A stretch of 28,406 nucleotides of DNA from an uncultured Muribaculaceae bacterium (GCA_910586895.1 CAJUIW010000022.1:1-28406); one strand, 5' to 3'; positions 9,304-17,991 are shown, counted from the stretch's first letter. Numbers and translations: made by a program. Notes: a model not told the origin generated them from the letters alone.

Positions 9304-10194
9304 ATGGACAGATTGATTGAAATAGGAGGTATAGGCATAAGGCTCGCAGTCGCTGATGAGTTTGGCGACGCGCTTCTTTCACAAGCCTACGATTTGTTCC
9401 TCAGACCCACTGACAGCGACGTCACTGTAAGCGGTACGCTCCATGTCGATGCGGTCAGGACAGTCGGATGTTTCGATCTTGATGATCTGGGAGAGGTCGT
9501 GGCTACCGGGTGCAACGATCTCGGCGAGTCACATCTTTATTTCAATGGCAGCAACTATACGGTAGGCATATCGCCGATGCCCGGAATGGAGATGCGATGC
9601 ATGGAATTTGCCCCTGATTTCAGTTCGGCCACGCTGCGTCTTGTGCCGGGCGACCGCTGGAACGGCTTTATCCTGGACTCGATGTTGAGGATTTTCTTCT
9701 CACAGGTAGCGGTAAAATCTTCGGCCTTCCTGATACATGCTTCAGTCGTGACCACTCCCGGGGGAGCACACCTCTTTCTGGGAAGCAGTGGCACAGGGAA
9801 AAGCACACATTCATCACTTTGGCTCAGCAACATTCCCGATGCCGAGCTGCTTAATGACGACAATCCATTGATAAAAGTAGGTGGCGATGGCAAGATATAC
9901 GCAGCCGGGACTCCCTGGAGCGGCAAGACACGCTGCTGGCGCGATATGGAGGCCCCGTTGCGGTCAATGACCCGTCTGCGTCAGGCCGCTGTCAACAGCT
10001 ATACAGAGCTTTCCGATATAGAAGCCTTCGTGGCCGTCATGCCCGGAGTGTCAGTGATAGCTCATTCACGTAAGCTCTACGGCAGTGTCTGCGCCACACT
10101 CGGGCATGTGGTGGAAAATGTCAGGATCGGGCTCCTCGACTGCCTTCCTGATGATAGTGCCGCGCTTTTATGCCATGACAATGTGAGTCGATAA
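9304..10194 (+). CDS. HPr kinase-like (HprK/PEPCK-fold) kinase
   Basis: A 296-residue protein. A non-conserved N-terminal half precedes a P-loop, LFLGSSGTGKSTHS (157-170), then LLNDDNPLI (182-190) and GTPWSGKT (202-209), a pattern shared by HPr kinase and PEP-carboxykinase-fold kinases. The usual phosphocarrier genes are absent. In lasso-peptide clusters such kinases phosphorylate a serine of the precursor, and this gene sits in the same company (PqqD-like, nucleotidyltransferase). I infer a peptide kinase. The first downstream peptide ends in a serine, which is a possible target but unproven. The ATG at 9304 lies 9 bases after the previous stop. Confidence 0.75.
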   Translation: MDRLIEIGGIGIRLAVADEFGDALLSQAYDLFLRPTDSDVTVSGTLHVDAVRTVGCFDLDDLGEVVATGCNDLGESHLYFNGSNYTVGISPMPGMEMRCMEFAPDFSSATLRLVPGDRWNGFILDSMLRIFFSQVAVKSSAFLIHASVVTTPGGAHLFLGSSGTGKSTHSSLWLSNIPDAELLNDDNPLIKVGGDGKIYAAGTPWSGKTRCWRDMEAPLRSMTRLRQAAVNSYTELSDIEAFVAVMPGVSVIAHSRKLYGSVCATLGHVVENVRIGLLDCLPDDSAALLCHDNVSR

Positions 10195-10228
10195 CATAGA
10201 AATAATAATAACAACATTATAATACAAT

Positions 10229-11008
10229 ATGAAAAAAGTAATCAGTTCCCTATTGGTCTGTGCCCTGTTTTTTACAAGTTGTGCAAAAAAAGAATACCTT
10301 TATCTTGCCGACATGACAGACAGTGCCGGCTATGTTGTGGCCAACCGGTATCAGTCGCGTATACAGAGCGATGATCGGCTGCGTATCACCGTCAGTTGTA
10401 AGAACCCTGAGCTTGCCGCTCCGTTCAATGTCAGTTCCGGCGCCGTGAAGGTTTCCACTACGGGCAATGTTTCAACACCGAACACTTCCGACAACAATAC
10501 TTACAGGGTCAATGCCGATGGCGACATCAATTTCCCGGTACTTGGCAAGATCCATATTGCCGGACTGTCACTGCAGGAAGCATCCGATAAAATCCGCGAG
10601 CTGATAATCAAGGGCGATTATATCAAGGACCCTATTGTGTCCCTCGAATTCCTTAATTTTCATTACACAGTGCTTGGTGCTGTAGGTAGCAACGGTACAT
10701 ATGCTGTTGACGGTGACAAGGTGACCATTCTGGAGGCTATCGCCAAATCAGGCGACCTCACCGCCGAGGCCGACCTCCACAACATCGCTGTTATCCGCGA
10801 GTCCGACGGTGAACGCAAGATTTATACTCTTGACATTACCAACACCGATATCTTCAACTCTCCGGCATTCTATCTGGCACAGAACGACATCATCTATGCC
10901 CGCCCCAAGAAGCCCAAAGGCAGCAATAACAATCTGCTGACATGGATCACGGTAGCACTTTCCGCAGTGACGGCCGCATGCTCCGTTACATGGGCTATCA
11001 AACGATAA
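10229..11008 (+). CDS. Wza-like polysaccharide export lipoprotein
   Basis: A 259-residue outer-membrane export protein. The signal peptide ends in the lipobox FTSC with Cys18. The poly-export domain starts with YQSRIQSDDRLRITVSCKNPE, followed by a SLBB-type segment (FHYTVLGAVGSNGTYAVDGDKVTILEAIAKSGDL, split here as residues about 143-176). A hydrophobic C-terminal helix (LLTWITVALSAVTAACS, about 236-252) matches the outer-membrane helix of Wza-type proteins. It forms the exit channel for the polysaccharide and pairs with the Wzc-like kinase 19 bases downstream. It is shorter than E. coli Wza, as usual for Bacteroidetes. Confidence 0.88.
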   Translation: MKKVISSLLVCALFFTSCAKKEYLYLADMTDSAGYVVANRYQSRIQSDDRLRITVSCKNPELAAPFNVSSGAVKVSTTGNVSTPNTSDNNTYRVNADGDINFPVLGKIHIAGLSLQEASDKIRELIIKGDYIKDPIVSLEFLNFHYTVLGAVGSNGTYAVDGDKVTILEAIAKSGDLTAEADLHNIAVIRESDGERKIYTLDITNTDIFNSPAFYLAQNDIIYARPKKPKGSNNNLLTWITVALSAVTAACSVTWAIKR

Positions 11009-11027
11009 AAGTAATCCGATATAAGAT

Positions 11028-13421
11028 ATGTACAAATCCGAGAACCGTAAAATCAGTCAGGAAGTAAACGTGGTGGATGTACTGCGCTACTTTATTTCCA
11101 AATGGCCATGGTTTCTGCTGTCGCTTGCCGTCTGCTGCACGTTTGCGTGGTATAAGACGGCTTCCGACCCGCTTGTCTTCTATACAAGCGCCAAGGTCAT
11201 CATCAAAGATCCGTCCAATAAGACTACCTCTGCCGGACTTGACCGTTACTCCAATTCAATCAACAAGGTCAACGTGGCCAATGAGATTCTGCAATTCCAC
11301 TCCAAGCGTCTGATGCTTGAGACTGTGTCGCGAGTCAATGCCGATATCACATATACCACGCGCCGTGGACTTCGCGATGTGAATATCTACGATCAGGTAC
11401 CGTTCAAGATCAATTTTATCAACGTATCTCCCCAGGCCTCTCTCTCCATGAGCATCCGTCCGCTTTCGTCGGATTCGGTTGAGCTCTATTCCATTTCAGG
11501 TGCTAAACCTGATTACAGCATCGTGGTGAAAACAGGGGAGCAGTATGAGCTGGGTAAAACCCGGTTCGTGATTCTTCCCACAGGTTCTTATTCCAAGTCA
11601 TGGAAAGATGTGGAGATCAAGATATCCAAGCTTCCGCTCAATAGTGTGGTGGCCTATTGGCTGGCCAATATCGGTATCCGTCAGGAGGATGAGGAGTCGA
11701 CTATCCTTAATCTTGCCGTACGCTGCGGCAATCCGAAGCTCGGTTCCGATATTTTGTCCACTCTGATTGATGTCTACAATGAGGAGTCAATCAATGACAA
11801 GAACCGTGTGGCGGTAAATACTGCCGATTTCATCGCCGAGCGTCTACGCATCATCGAGTCGGAACTCGGAGGTGTGGAGGCAGATCTTGAGGATTACAAG
11901 AGCCGTAACCAGATTATTGACATCGGTTCCACAGCCTCGCGCTATCAGGGTGAGTCAGCCCGTTATTATGCTGATGCCCTGCAGTATGAGACACAGCTGC
12001 GTATCGCCATGTTTATAAAGGAGTATCTCTCCGATCCCTCGCGAGCCAACGACCTGATACCCTCTAATCTTGGTATCAACGACACATCCATTGACTCGCA
12101 GATCAGCCAGTACAATACCGCGAAGCTTCAGCGCGACCGTCTTGTCGACGACAGCTCCGAAAGCAATCCTGTGGTGGCTGAGATGAACAATACGCTCGCC
12201 GTGCTGCGGCAGAATATTCTCAGGGCCATCGACAATATCATTATATCCATAAATGTCAAGCGCCGTGATGCCAAGGGCTATGAGATGACGGCCGAAAGCC
12301 GCGTGGCCTCCATTCCCCGCAAAGAGAGAGAGATGCTCTCCATAGAGCGTCAGCAGAAAATCAAGGAGCAGCTCTATCTGTTCCTGCTCAACCGTCGTGA
12401 GGAGAATGCGTTGACCCAGGCTATGGCCGACAACAATGCACGCATCATTGACAATCCTCAGGACAATTCAGTGCTGATATCTCCGCAGACCAGGAAGATA
12501 CTTGCGCTTGGTGTGGCAGCAGGATTGTTTATCCCGGTTGTGATACTGCTTCTCATCATGTTCCTTGATACACGCGTGCATTCGCGTCACGATGTGAAGG
12601 GCGCCATATCAGTACCTTATCTTGGCGATATACCTCTTGACCGTGAGATGATGAAGAGACGCCGCCGCTCATCTGACGATGACGATGAAACCCCCGACAT
12701 AGCTTCCGACCCCAACTCAGCCGTGGGCGAGGCTTTCCGCATGCTGCGCGCCAATATCGACTTCATTACCCGTTCCAGAGGGCTTAAATCGCAGGTGCTG
12801 ATGGTAACCTCGTTCAACGAAAGTGCCGGCAAGTCATTTACCACGCGCCATCTTGCCGAAGTGCTTGTCGCATCGGGCAAAAGTGTTGTGGTGGTTGACG
12901 CCGACATACGTAAGGGCACGCTAAGCCATCGCTTCGGCTTCTCCCATAAGGACACGGGGCTGTCAGAGTATCTGTCGAATGCGTCAGTCACTCTCAGCGA
13001 AGTGCTCCATGATGGTCCGCTGGGCATAAGCATTGTCACCTCAGGCGCTGTGCCCCCCAATCCGGTGGAACTTCTTATGAACAAACGTTTCGATCAGCTT
13101 GTCGCAGAGTTGCGCAGCCGGTTTGACTATGTGCTCATCGACAGTGTGCCGTTCGGCATTGTCGCCGACTCTTCGATTATGAGCCGTGTGGCCGACTCCA
13201 CTCTGTTTGTCATCCGTGCCGGACGCTTCGACCGTCGTCTGCTGCCGGAAATCCAGTCTCTCTACGACGACAAGAAAATCGGAGAGATGGGCATTGTGCT
13301 CAACGGAGTCAAGCATACATCCAAAGGTTACGGCTATGGTTATGGCTACGGTTACGGTTATGGCTACGGCTATGGTTACGGCAAGAAAAAGAAACGCCGC
13401 AAAAAAATCAGATTTGTATAA
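11028..13421 (+). CDS. Wzc-like polysaccharide co-polymerase with BY-type tyrosine kinase domain
   Basis: A 797-residue inner-membrane protein. The first membrane segment is at about 26-42 and the second (LALGVAAGLFIPVVILLLIM) at about 491-510; between them is a long periplasmic region with coiled-coil character (about 270-470). The cytoplasmic kinase has Walker A ESAGKSF (598-604), Walker A' VVVVDADIRKG (621-631) and Walker B VLIDS (about 701-705). The C-terminus carries nine consecutive Tyr-Gly pairs (768-785) and a basic end, KKKKRRKKIRFV. In BY-kinases the C-terminal tyrosine cluster is autophosphorylated and controls chain length and export. The tail is unusually regular. It follows the Wza-like gene directly. 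Confidence 0.9.
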   Translation: MYKSENRKISQEVNVVDVLRYFISKWPWFLLSLAVCCTFAWYKTASDPLVFYTSAKVIIKDPSNKTTSAGLDRYSNSINKVNVANEILQFHSKRLMLETVSRVNADITYTTRRGLRDVNIYDQVPFKINFINVSPQASLSMSIRPLSSDSVELYSISGAKPDYSIVVKTGEQYELGKTRFVILPTGSYSKSWKDVEIKISKLPLNSVVAYWLANIGIRQEDEESTILNLAVRCGNPKLGSDILSTLIDVYNEESINDKNRVAVNTADFIAERLRIIESELGGVEADLEDYKSRNQIIDIGSTASRYQGESARYYADALQYETQLRIAMFIKEYLSDPSRANDLIPSNLGINDTSIDSQISQYNTAKLQRDRLVDDSSESNPVVAEMNNTLAVLRQNILRAIDNIIISINVKRRDAKGYEMTAESRVASIPRKEREMLSIERQQKIKEQLYLFLLNRREENALTQAMADNNARIIDNPQDNSVLISPQTRKILALGVAAGLFIPVVILLLIMFLDTRVHSRHDVKGAISVPYLGDIPLDREMMKRRRRSSDDDDETPDIASDPNSAVGEAFRMLRANIDFITRSRGLKSQVLMVTSFNESAGKSFTTRHLAEVLVASGKSVVVVDADIRKGTLSHRFGFSHKDTGLSEYLSNASVTLSEVLHDGPLGISIVTSGAVPPNPVELLMNKRFDQLVAELRSRFDYVLIDSVPFGIVADSSIMSRVADSTLFVIRAGRFDRRLLPEIQSLYDDKKIGEMGIVLNGVKHTSKGYGYGYGYGYGYGYGYGYGKKKKRRKKIRFV
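13326..13382 (+). repeat. Tyr-Gly codon repeat in the kinase tail
   Basis: Nine successive Tyr-Gly dipeptides are encoded by alternating TAC/TAT and GGT/GGC codons. The wobble positions vary, so this is a degenerate 6-bp tandem repeat kept at protein level. Such a repeat could change length by slipped-strand replication in whole 6-bp steps, altering the number of tyrosines without shifting the frame. Confidence 0.9.
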
Positions 13422-13454
13422 TACAGACAACTAAATATTAACAACAATAAAATT

Positions 13455-13640
13455 ATGGAAAAAAAGAAACACACATACGAATCTCCCGACATGACGGAGA
13501 TCCGTGTGGAGCTTGAAAGCAGTATCTGTTCAGGCTCCGTCGATATCATGAACCCTGACAAAGAGTCCGGACGTATTGAGGAGCAGAAAATCAATCAGGA
13601 CTTTGACGGCGATGCATTCAATCAAGGAGAGTGGAGCTGA
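13455..13640 (+). CDS. Leader-core-like small peptide 1
   Basis: A 61-residue peptide with no signal peptide or membrane segment. The N-terminal half, YESPDMTEIRVELESSICSG (about residues 8-27), is almost identical to the peptide encoded at 18046, while the C-terminal half is different and acidic/Asn/Gln-rich, ending in FNQGEWS. A weak shared pattern NxDFxxxxFxxxEW remains near the end. This conserved-leader/variable-core layout is what precursor peptides of modified peptides (RiPPs) look like, and short proteins starting KKxYxxPxM are common in Bacteroidales. It sits 33 bases after the Wzc-like gene and just before a fimbrillin-like lipoprotein. A conserved Cys and a C-terminal Ser are candidate modification sites. 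The function is inferred from context only. Confidence 0.75.
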   Translation: MEKKKHTYESPDMTEIRVELESSICSGSVDIMNPDKESGRIEEQKINQDFDGDAFNQGEWS

Positions 13641-13695
13641 TACCGGGAGAATTCAAATGAAAAAACAAAAAGTTAAAAAGAAAAACAATAGAATA

Positions 13696-15975
13696 ATGCA
13701 GACTAAAAAGATACTCTCACTCCTGACACCGGCCCTTCTCCTGGTATCATGCTCTGAGGATAAGTATGATGGTATCACACCTACACCCGGTGAGGATGTG
13801 ATCTTCACAAGCGCAGTGCAGAGCGAACCCGGTTCAAGAACAATCTTTGCTGATGAACCCACTGGTAATAATGAGTCGTGGCGCATCAACTGGCTCAACG
13901 GCGACATGATCAATGTCTACACCCCGCAGGGAGCATCCGGCTTCCGTCAGGCCCCTTACAAAGTGGTGAATACAACCGCCGATGGCGCCGACGACAATAC
14001 TCTCAACTATGCCAAGGAACTCGCCATAGTCAATCCTACGGGCGTACGCTGGGGCGATGCCGCAACAGCCAATTTCTATGCCGTGTACCCCTACGTGGCC
14101 GGAGTGAACAACTTTACCTCCATCGGCACCGCGTCGGAGCAAGCCGTGATTACCGCCGACATTGCTGCCGAGCAGGTAAACAGTGTGCCTACCTATACCA
14201 ACACCTCGACCAAAAATATCTTCGTGAAAGGCGACATGGCCAACAACGTGATGTTTGCCTGCACCCCCAATGTACCTAACGGCACATCGCCGGTGGATCT
14301 GAAGTTCATTCCTGCAGCCACTGTGCTTCAGTTCAAGCTCGGATGTCTGAGCGTAGGTGCGGTAGGCGGCACGCAGACCGATCAGGAGATCACTATCCGC
14401 AAGATTACGGTCACCGCACCTGCAGGCTCCCCGATAGCCGGACAGCTCAACATGTCGTTCGGCAATACAACTCAGACTGTGACACCGGTACTTACCGTCA
14501 AGAACGGCACAAACACTGTATCGCTTGAGCCGCGCTACAATGGCACATACGTGACCATCCCCGCCGGAGGCACCATGACCGCCAATCTGTTTATCACGGT
14601 GCCCGATAACGGCTACAATATGGGCGCCGGCGACTGGACAATCAAAATCGATGCTATCGAAGGTACATTTACCAAGACCCTGACTACCACCGATGCTGAC
14701 AAGGCTGAGCTGCTCCCGGGCGAAATCCACCAGATAACCCTTCCCAAGTTTAACCGCACCACCGAATGGACATACTCCACCAACAACTGGATGAGTAGCC
14801 TTCCAAATAATATCTACGTCTCCGAGCTTTCGCTCCCCGGCGCATGGTATTGTTATGATGGTTCCGGTAAAAAAGAGGGTTACCAAGTATCAGGTACATC
14901 TGTCACACAGCTTTTCAATGCCGGCGTGCGTGCCTTCCATATTGAAACCCGTGTAGGCTCAACAGGCCGTGGAGGTCTTTTTGAAAATCCCTCAGAGTCT
15001 AATTCCACAGTTGTAATATCCGGTTCCGGAACAAATGCTACATTAAGTGATGGTTATAAATGGGCAACATCTATTGAGCAGCCTGTAAAGGATATCGCAA
15101 CCGCAGTTGCAGGAACGAATGAATTTGCTGTTCTTGTCCTGAATTATGCCGACGGTGGCACTGGTGGTGTGTCAGAAAAATGGAGAAAACTATGGCTATC
15201 AAAACTTCAGTCACTTATTGACGGGCTCAACTTGAGCAATCTCTACAGTGGTACTTTATCTCCTAACACTACGATAAAAGAGGTGGCAGGAAAGCTTATC
15301 CTACTCGTATGTGTCGATAATGAGAATGAGGAAAACGAAACAGCCGCACAAGGAATCAATGGTCTGTTTGCATATACCAATTTCAATTGGACAAACGACA
15401 CCTCTTCATTGATATCTACCGCTTCTTGGAAAGGGTGGCCTTCTTTTGCCAATATTGACAAGATTGATCAGGTCTCTCCGTCTAACATTTATCTAAACTA
15501 CACTTTGGCTAACCGAACCTATAGCGGAACTGGTACTGTTCCTGCCGGAATGCCGAACCTTGTGTATCGAAAAGATGCTATCGAATTACTCATATCGAAC
15601 TCCGATGTAATCTATGGCAATGCAAGCCACAATCTGTGGATTCTATGTGGTGCCGGTGGTACTTATGCTCTCGCTAAGGATGAAGATTCTGATAGCAACG
15701 GACCTCAGGATATAGCATCAGCTCTTAACCCATTCCTCCTTAAAGCAATTGATGACAAGATAGCTAATTCCAAGCCCTCTCCCCTCGGATTGGTACTGGT
15801 TAATCGCATTACCGACACCTCTTACAACGGCCCTGAGCTTATTCAGGCCATTATTGAGATGAACAATAAGTTCTACTTGCAGCGCGATGAAAGCAAGGAG
15901 GCTGATATCCAGGCAGTGAGCGGCAGCAATGATGCCGCCTACAAGGCTGATCCCGATACATGGAATGCTCTCTGA
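13696..15975 (+). CDS. Lipoprotein: fimbrillin-like N-domain fused to a PI-PLC-like domain
   Basis: A 759-residue lipoprotein with signal peptide MQTKKILSLLTPALLLVSC (Cys19), followed by SEDK, compatible with a Bacteroidetes surface-export signal. Residues about 25-350 resemble Mfa-like/fimbrillin proteins (GSRTIF, FYAVYPY). From about 356 a PI-PLC X-like domain begins: WMSSLPNNIYVSELSLPGAW, then AGVRAFHIETR (about 409-419), PNTTIKEVAGKLILLV and PLGLVLVN...GPELIQAI near the end. The usual catalytic His after PGT (PGTHDS in active enzymes) is replaced (PGAWYC), and the Asp/Arg of the FDIR-type segment is altered, so activity is doubtful. The start at 13696 gives a normal signal peptide; an in-frame ATG at 13657 would add a Lys-rich extension. 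The DNA of about 14870-15780 is clearly AT-richer than the rest of the gene. Confidence 0.78.
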   Translation: MQTKKILSLLTPALLLVSCSEDKYDGITPTPGEDVIFTSAVQSEPGSRTIFADEPTGNNESWRINWLNGDMINVYTPQGASGFRQAPYKVVNTTADGADDNTLNYAKELAIVNPTGVRWGDAATANFYAVYPYVAGVNNFTSIGTASEQAVITADIAAEQVNSVPTYTNTSTKNIFVKGDMANNVMFACTPNVPNGTSPVDLKFIPAATVLQFKLGCLSVGAVGGTQTDQEITIRKITVTAPAGSPIAGQLNMSFGNTTQTVTPVLTVKNGTNTVSLEPRYNGTYVTIPAGGTMTANLFITVPDNGYNMGAGDWTIKIDAIEGTFTKTLTTTDADKAELLPGEIHQITLPKFNRTTEWTYSTNNWMSSLPNNIYVSELSLPGAWYCYDGSGKKEGYQVSGTSVTQLFNAGVRAFHIETRVGSTGRGGLFENPSESNSTVVISGSGTNATLSDGYKWATSIEQPVKDIATAVAGTNEFAVLVLNYADGGTGGVSEKWRKLWLSKLQSLIDGLNLSNLYSGTLSPNTTIKEVAGKLILLVCVDNENEENETAAQGINGLFAYTNFNWTNDTSSLISTASWKGWPSFANIDKIDQVSPSNIYLNYTLANRTYSGTGTVPAGMPNLVYRKDAIELLISNSDVIYGNASHNLWILCGAGGTYALAKDEDSDSNGPQDIASALNPFLLKAIDDKIANSKPSPLGLVLVNRITDTSYNGPELIQAIIEMNNKFYLQRDESKEADIQAVSGSNDAAYKADPDTWNAL

Positions 15976-16006
15976 TACATTCATATAAATCTTTTACATA
16001 CAATGT

Positions 16007-16035
16007 GTTGCCATTGCCGCTGAGGCAATGGCAAC
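16007..16035 (+). terminator. Perfect hairpin between two lipoprotein genes
   Basis: Two perfectly complementary 12-base arms (16007-16018 and 16024-16035) enclose the loop GCTGA, and the stem can be extended by two more pairs. No T-run follows, so it is not a classical intrinsic terminator. It may cause partial termination or protect the upstream mRNA end. It lies between the PI-PLC-like and EEP-like lipoprotein genes, 19 bases before the start of the latter. Confidence 0.5.
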
Positions 16036-16054
16036 GCTAATCCATTTATCAACT

Positions 16055-17944
16055 ATGCGTTTAAAAACTACTATCTTATTGACTGCCGGATTGGTTGCAT
16101 CTCTCAGCTCCTGCTCAGATCAGAATCCTGACAGCGAAATCCCTCAGGCCGGGGGAACCATTATTGCTACAACAGAAGAATCGGCCCCCGGCTCACGCTC
16201 ATGCGTGGACGGCGATATCGACCTCTCCACAGGTGTTCTCGGGCTCATGTGGACCGATGGCGATGAACTCGGTGTGTTCGCTACAAGCGGAGCACAGGTG
16301 CGCTATACCAAATCCAACAGTGACAGTGAGCGTAAAGCTGCTTTCACTCCGCAGGGCGATGCCATAGCTCCCCGTTACGCTTACTATCCCTACAGTGCGG
16401 AAAACGATGGCCGCGATCTGAACTCGCTCATTGGCTCCGTGCCCTCTGAGCAAAGCATGGACAGCGGGCTGCTGCAGGGCGACTATAAGATAGGCCGCAT
16501 ATCGGCCACAACTTCCAGTGGCTATGAATTCGTATTCAAGCATCTCTTCTCATTGCTGCGTGTAGAGGTTGACGCTACTGGCACTCCTCTTGAGGGAGAA
16601 GCGCTCCGCAGCGTAGAGCTGAGCCTGACACGTGGCGGACAGCCCGTGGCCATTACCGGCGATTTCAGCTTCTCCGCACGTTCCGGCGCTGTATCGATGG
16701 GTAGCCTTACCTCATCGGTACTGACCATGACATGGAATGAACAGGCTGCTGTGCTCAGCGGCGCGGTGAAGGGTTTCGTAAGCATCTTCCCCAATGTCCG
16801 TGCCGGCGATGTCATGGATGTGACGGTAACCACCGAAGGGCACACCGCGCGTTTTGCAACCGTGGCCAAGGTCGACTTCCAGGAGCAGGGACTCTACAAT
16901 TTCCCGATTCTTCTGAAGGATCGCAATGCCGATATTGCTGAGGTAGAGGGTGGCAACCCGTCGAATAGCGGCACTTTCACCTGCGCCACATACAATGTCG
17001 ACGGCCTTCCCTCACTTGTCAACTCCGATGGACCTGGCTCGAGTGGAACCACAACCCTCGGTCAGCGCGTCAACTCCGACAATCTCTGGGACTTCTTCTG
17101 CGTATCGGAGGATTTCGAGTATGACTCGCAGCTCACATCAGCACTGACAAACTATGCGTACGGAACTTACCGAGGCTCGGTTGGCTTCAGTCAGACAATA
17201 GGGATCAAGGCTGATACCGACGGGCTTAATATGTTCTGGAAGAAGAACACGGGCATAACCGTAAGCAACGAGACATTCATTGAGTACAATGATAAGGAGG
17301 GAGATCTATATCATGGTGCCAATACCTGCATCAAGAAAGGGTTCCGCTACTATCTTGTCACTCTGCCCGACGGCACGGAGATAGATGTCTACATCACCCA
17401 TATGAACACCTATAGTGGTTCCTCAATTGACGAGAGCAGCAACAAGTATGTGGCCGCCGTGCATTCGCAGCTCAAGCAGGTGCGCGACTACATTCTGACC
17501 AACATGGCCAAAAACCTTAGGCCGGCAATCTTCATGGGCGACACCAACATGCGCTACACTCGCCACAAACTCAAGGAGTACTTCATCGACCCGATCAATG
17601 CCATGGACGGCTACTCGGTGGTTGACCCGTGGGTTTCTCTGGCGTGGGGTTATGACTTTTCCTCAGTAGGGGGTACAAATTATCCTCTGTATGGCGGCAA
17701 ATCGCTGATGGTGAGCGACGCTACCGGTACCAATGCGGACACGGATGTGATCATCTCCGAGGCCGACGGTGGCCTGCAGAAGGGTGAGATTGTCGACAAG
17801 ATTTTCTACATCAACTGTAAGGACGCGAAGACACAGCTTTCGGCCCGCAGCTATCTGCGCGATATATCCTACAAAAAGAGCGATGGTTCGCCGTTAGCCG
17901 ACCATTATCCGGTAGTGGTTGAGTTTGGCTATACCACCCGATAA
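16055..17944 (+). CDS. Lipoprotein: fimbrillin-like N-domain fused to an endonuclease/exonuclease/phosphatase (EEP) domain
   Basis: A 629-residue lipoprotein; MRLKTTILLTAGLVASLSSC gives Cys20, followed by acidic residues. The ATG at 16055 is chosen over an upstream in-frame ATG at 16028 that lies in the hairpin. Residues about 30-300 are fimbrillin/Mfa-like (GVLGLMWTDGDELGVF, YAYYPYS, FKHLFSLLRVEV). From about 308 an EEP domain follows with all expected motifs: TCATYNVDGLP (Asn), VSEDFEYDSQL (Glu), YITHMNTYSG (His), FMGDTNMRY (Asp/Asn) and ADHYPVVVEF (Asp-His near the end). EEP enzymes include DNase I, inositol phosphatases and bacterial sphingomyelinases; the YNVDGLP and SEDFEYD context is closest to the secreted phosphodiesterase type. 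The catalytic set looks intact, so it is predicted to be an active surface hydrolase; the substrate is unknown. Confidence 0.8.
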   Translation: MRLKTTILLTAGLVASLSSCSDQNPDSEIPQAGGTIIATTEESAPGSRSCVDGDIDLSTGVLGLMWTDGDELGVFATSGAQVRYTKSNSDSERKAAFTPQGDAIAPRYAYYPYSAENDGRDLNSLIGSVPSEQSMDSGLLQGDYKIGRISATTSSGYEFVFKHLFSLLRVEVDATGTPLEGEALRSVELSLTRGGQPVAITGDFSFSARSGAVSMGSLTSSVLTMTWNEQAAVLSGAVKGFVSIFPNVRAGDVMDVTVTTEGHTARFATVAKVDFQEQGLYNFPILLKDRNADIAEVEGGNPSNSGTFTCATYNVDGLPSLVNSDGPGSSGTTTLGQRVNSDNLWDFFCVSEDFEYDSQLTSALTNYAYGTYRGSVGFSQTIGIKADTDGLNMFWKKNTGITVSNETFIEYNDKEGDLYHGANTCIKKGFRYYLVTLPDGTEIDVYITHMNTYSGSSIDESSNKYVAAVHSQLKQVRDYILTNMAKNLRPAIFMGDTNMRYTRHKLKEYFIDPINAMDGYSVVDPWVSLAWGYDFSSVGGTNYPLYGGKSLMVSDATGTNADTDVIISEADGGLQKGEIVDKIFYINCKDAKTQLSARSYLRDISYKKSDGSPLADHYPVVVEFGYTTR

Positions 17945-17954
17945 ATCATGTCTT

Positions 17955-17991
17955 TGTGTATCCGGGAGCCGGCACTCTCCCGGGACACACA
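17955..17991 (+). terminator. Imperfect hairpin after the EEP lipoprotein gene
   Basis: The arm TGTGTATCCGGGAG pairs with CTCCCGGGACACACA with one mismatch and one bulge. It lies 10 bases after the stop codon. The following sequence is AT-rich but has no T-run, so efficient termination is uncertain. It separates the first peptide-lipoprotein module from the second. Confidence 0.5.

Noticed and set aside
7870..10194. Classical lasso-peptide cluster
   Set aside because: The PqqD-like, kinase and nucleotidyltransferase genes fit, but no asparagine-synthetase-like cyclase or transglutaminase-like B protein is present in the window.
13326..13382. CRISPR-like or satellite array
   Set aside because: It is a Tyr-Gly codon repeat inside the Wzc-like reading frame, with no spacers.
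13576..13695. An earlier start for the first PI-PLC-like lipoprotein, overlapping peptide 1
   Set aside because: It would put about 40 polar residues in front of a normal lipoprotein signal peptide and overlap the small peptide gene.
13834..14886. A 350-codon minus-strand open frame opposite the first PI-PLC-like lipoprotein gene
   Set aside because: It is antisense to a clear lipoprotein, rich in Gly/His/Cys/Arg as expected from reversed GC-rich codons, and has no recognisable motif.
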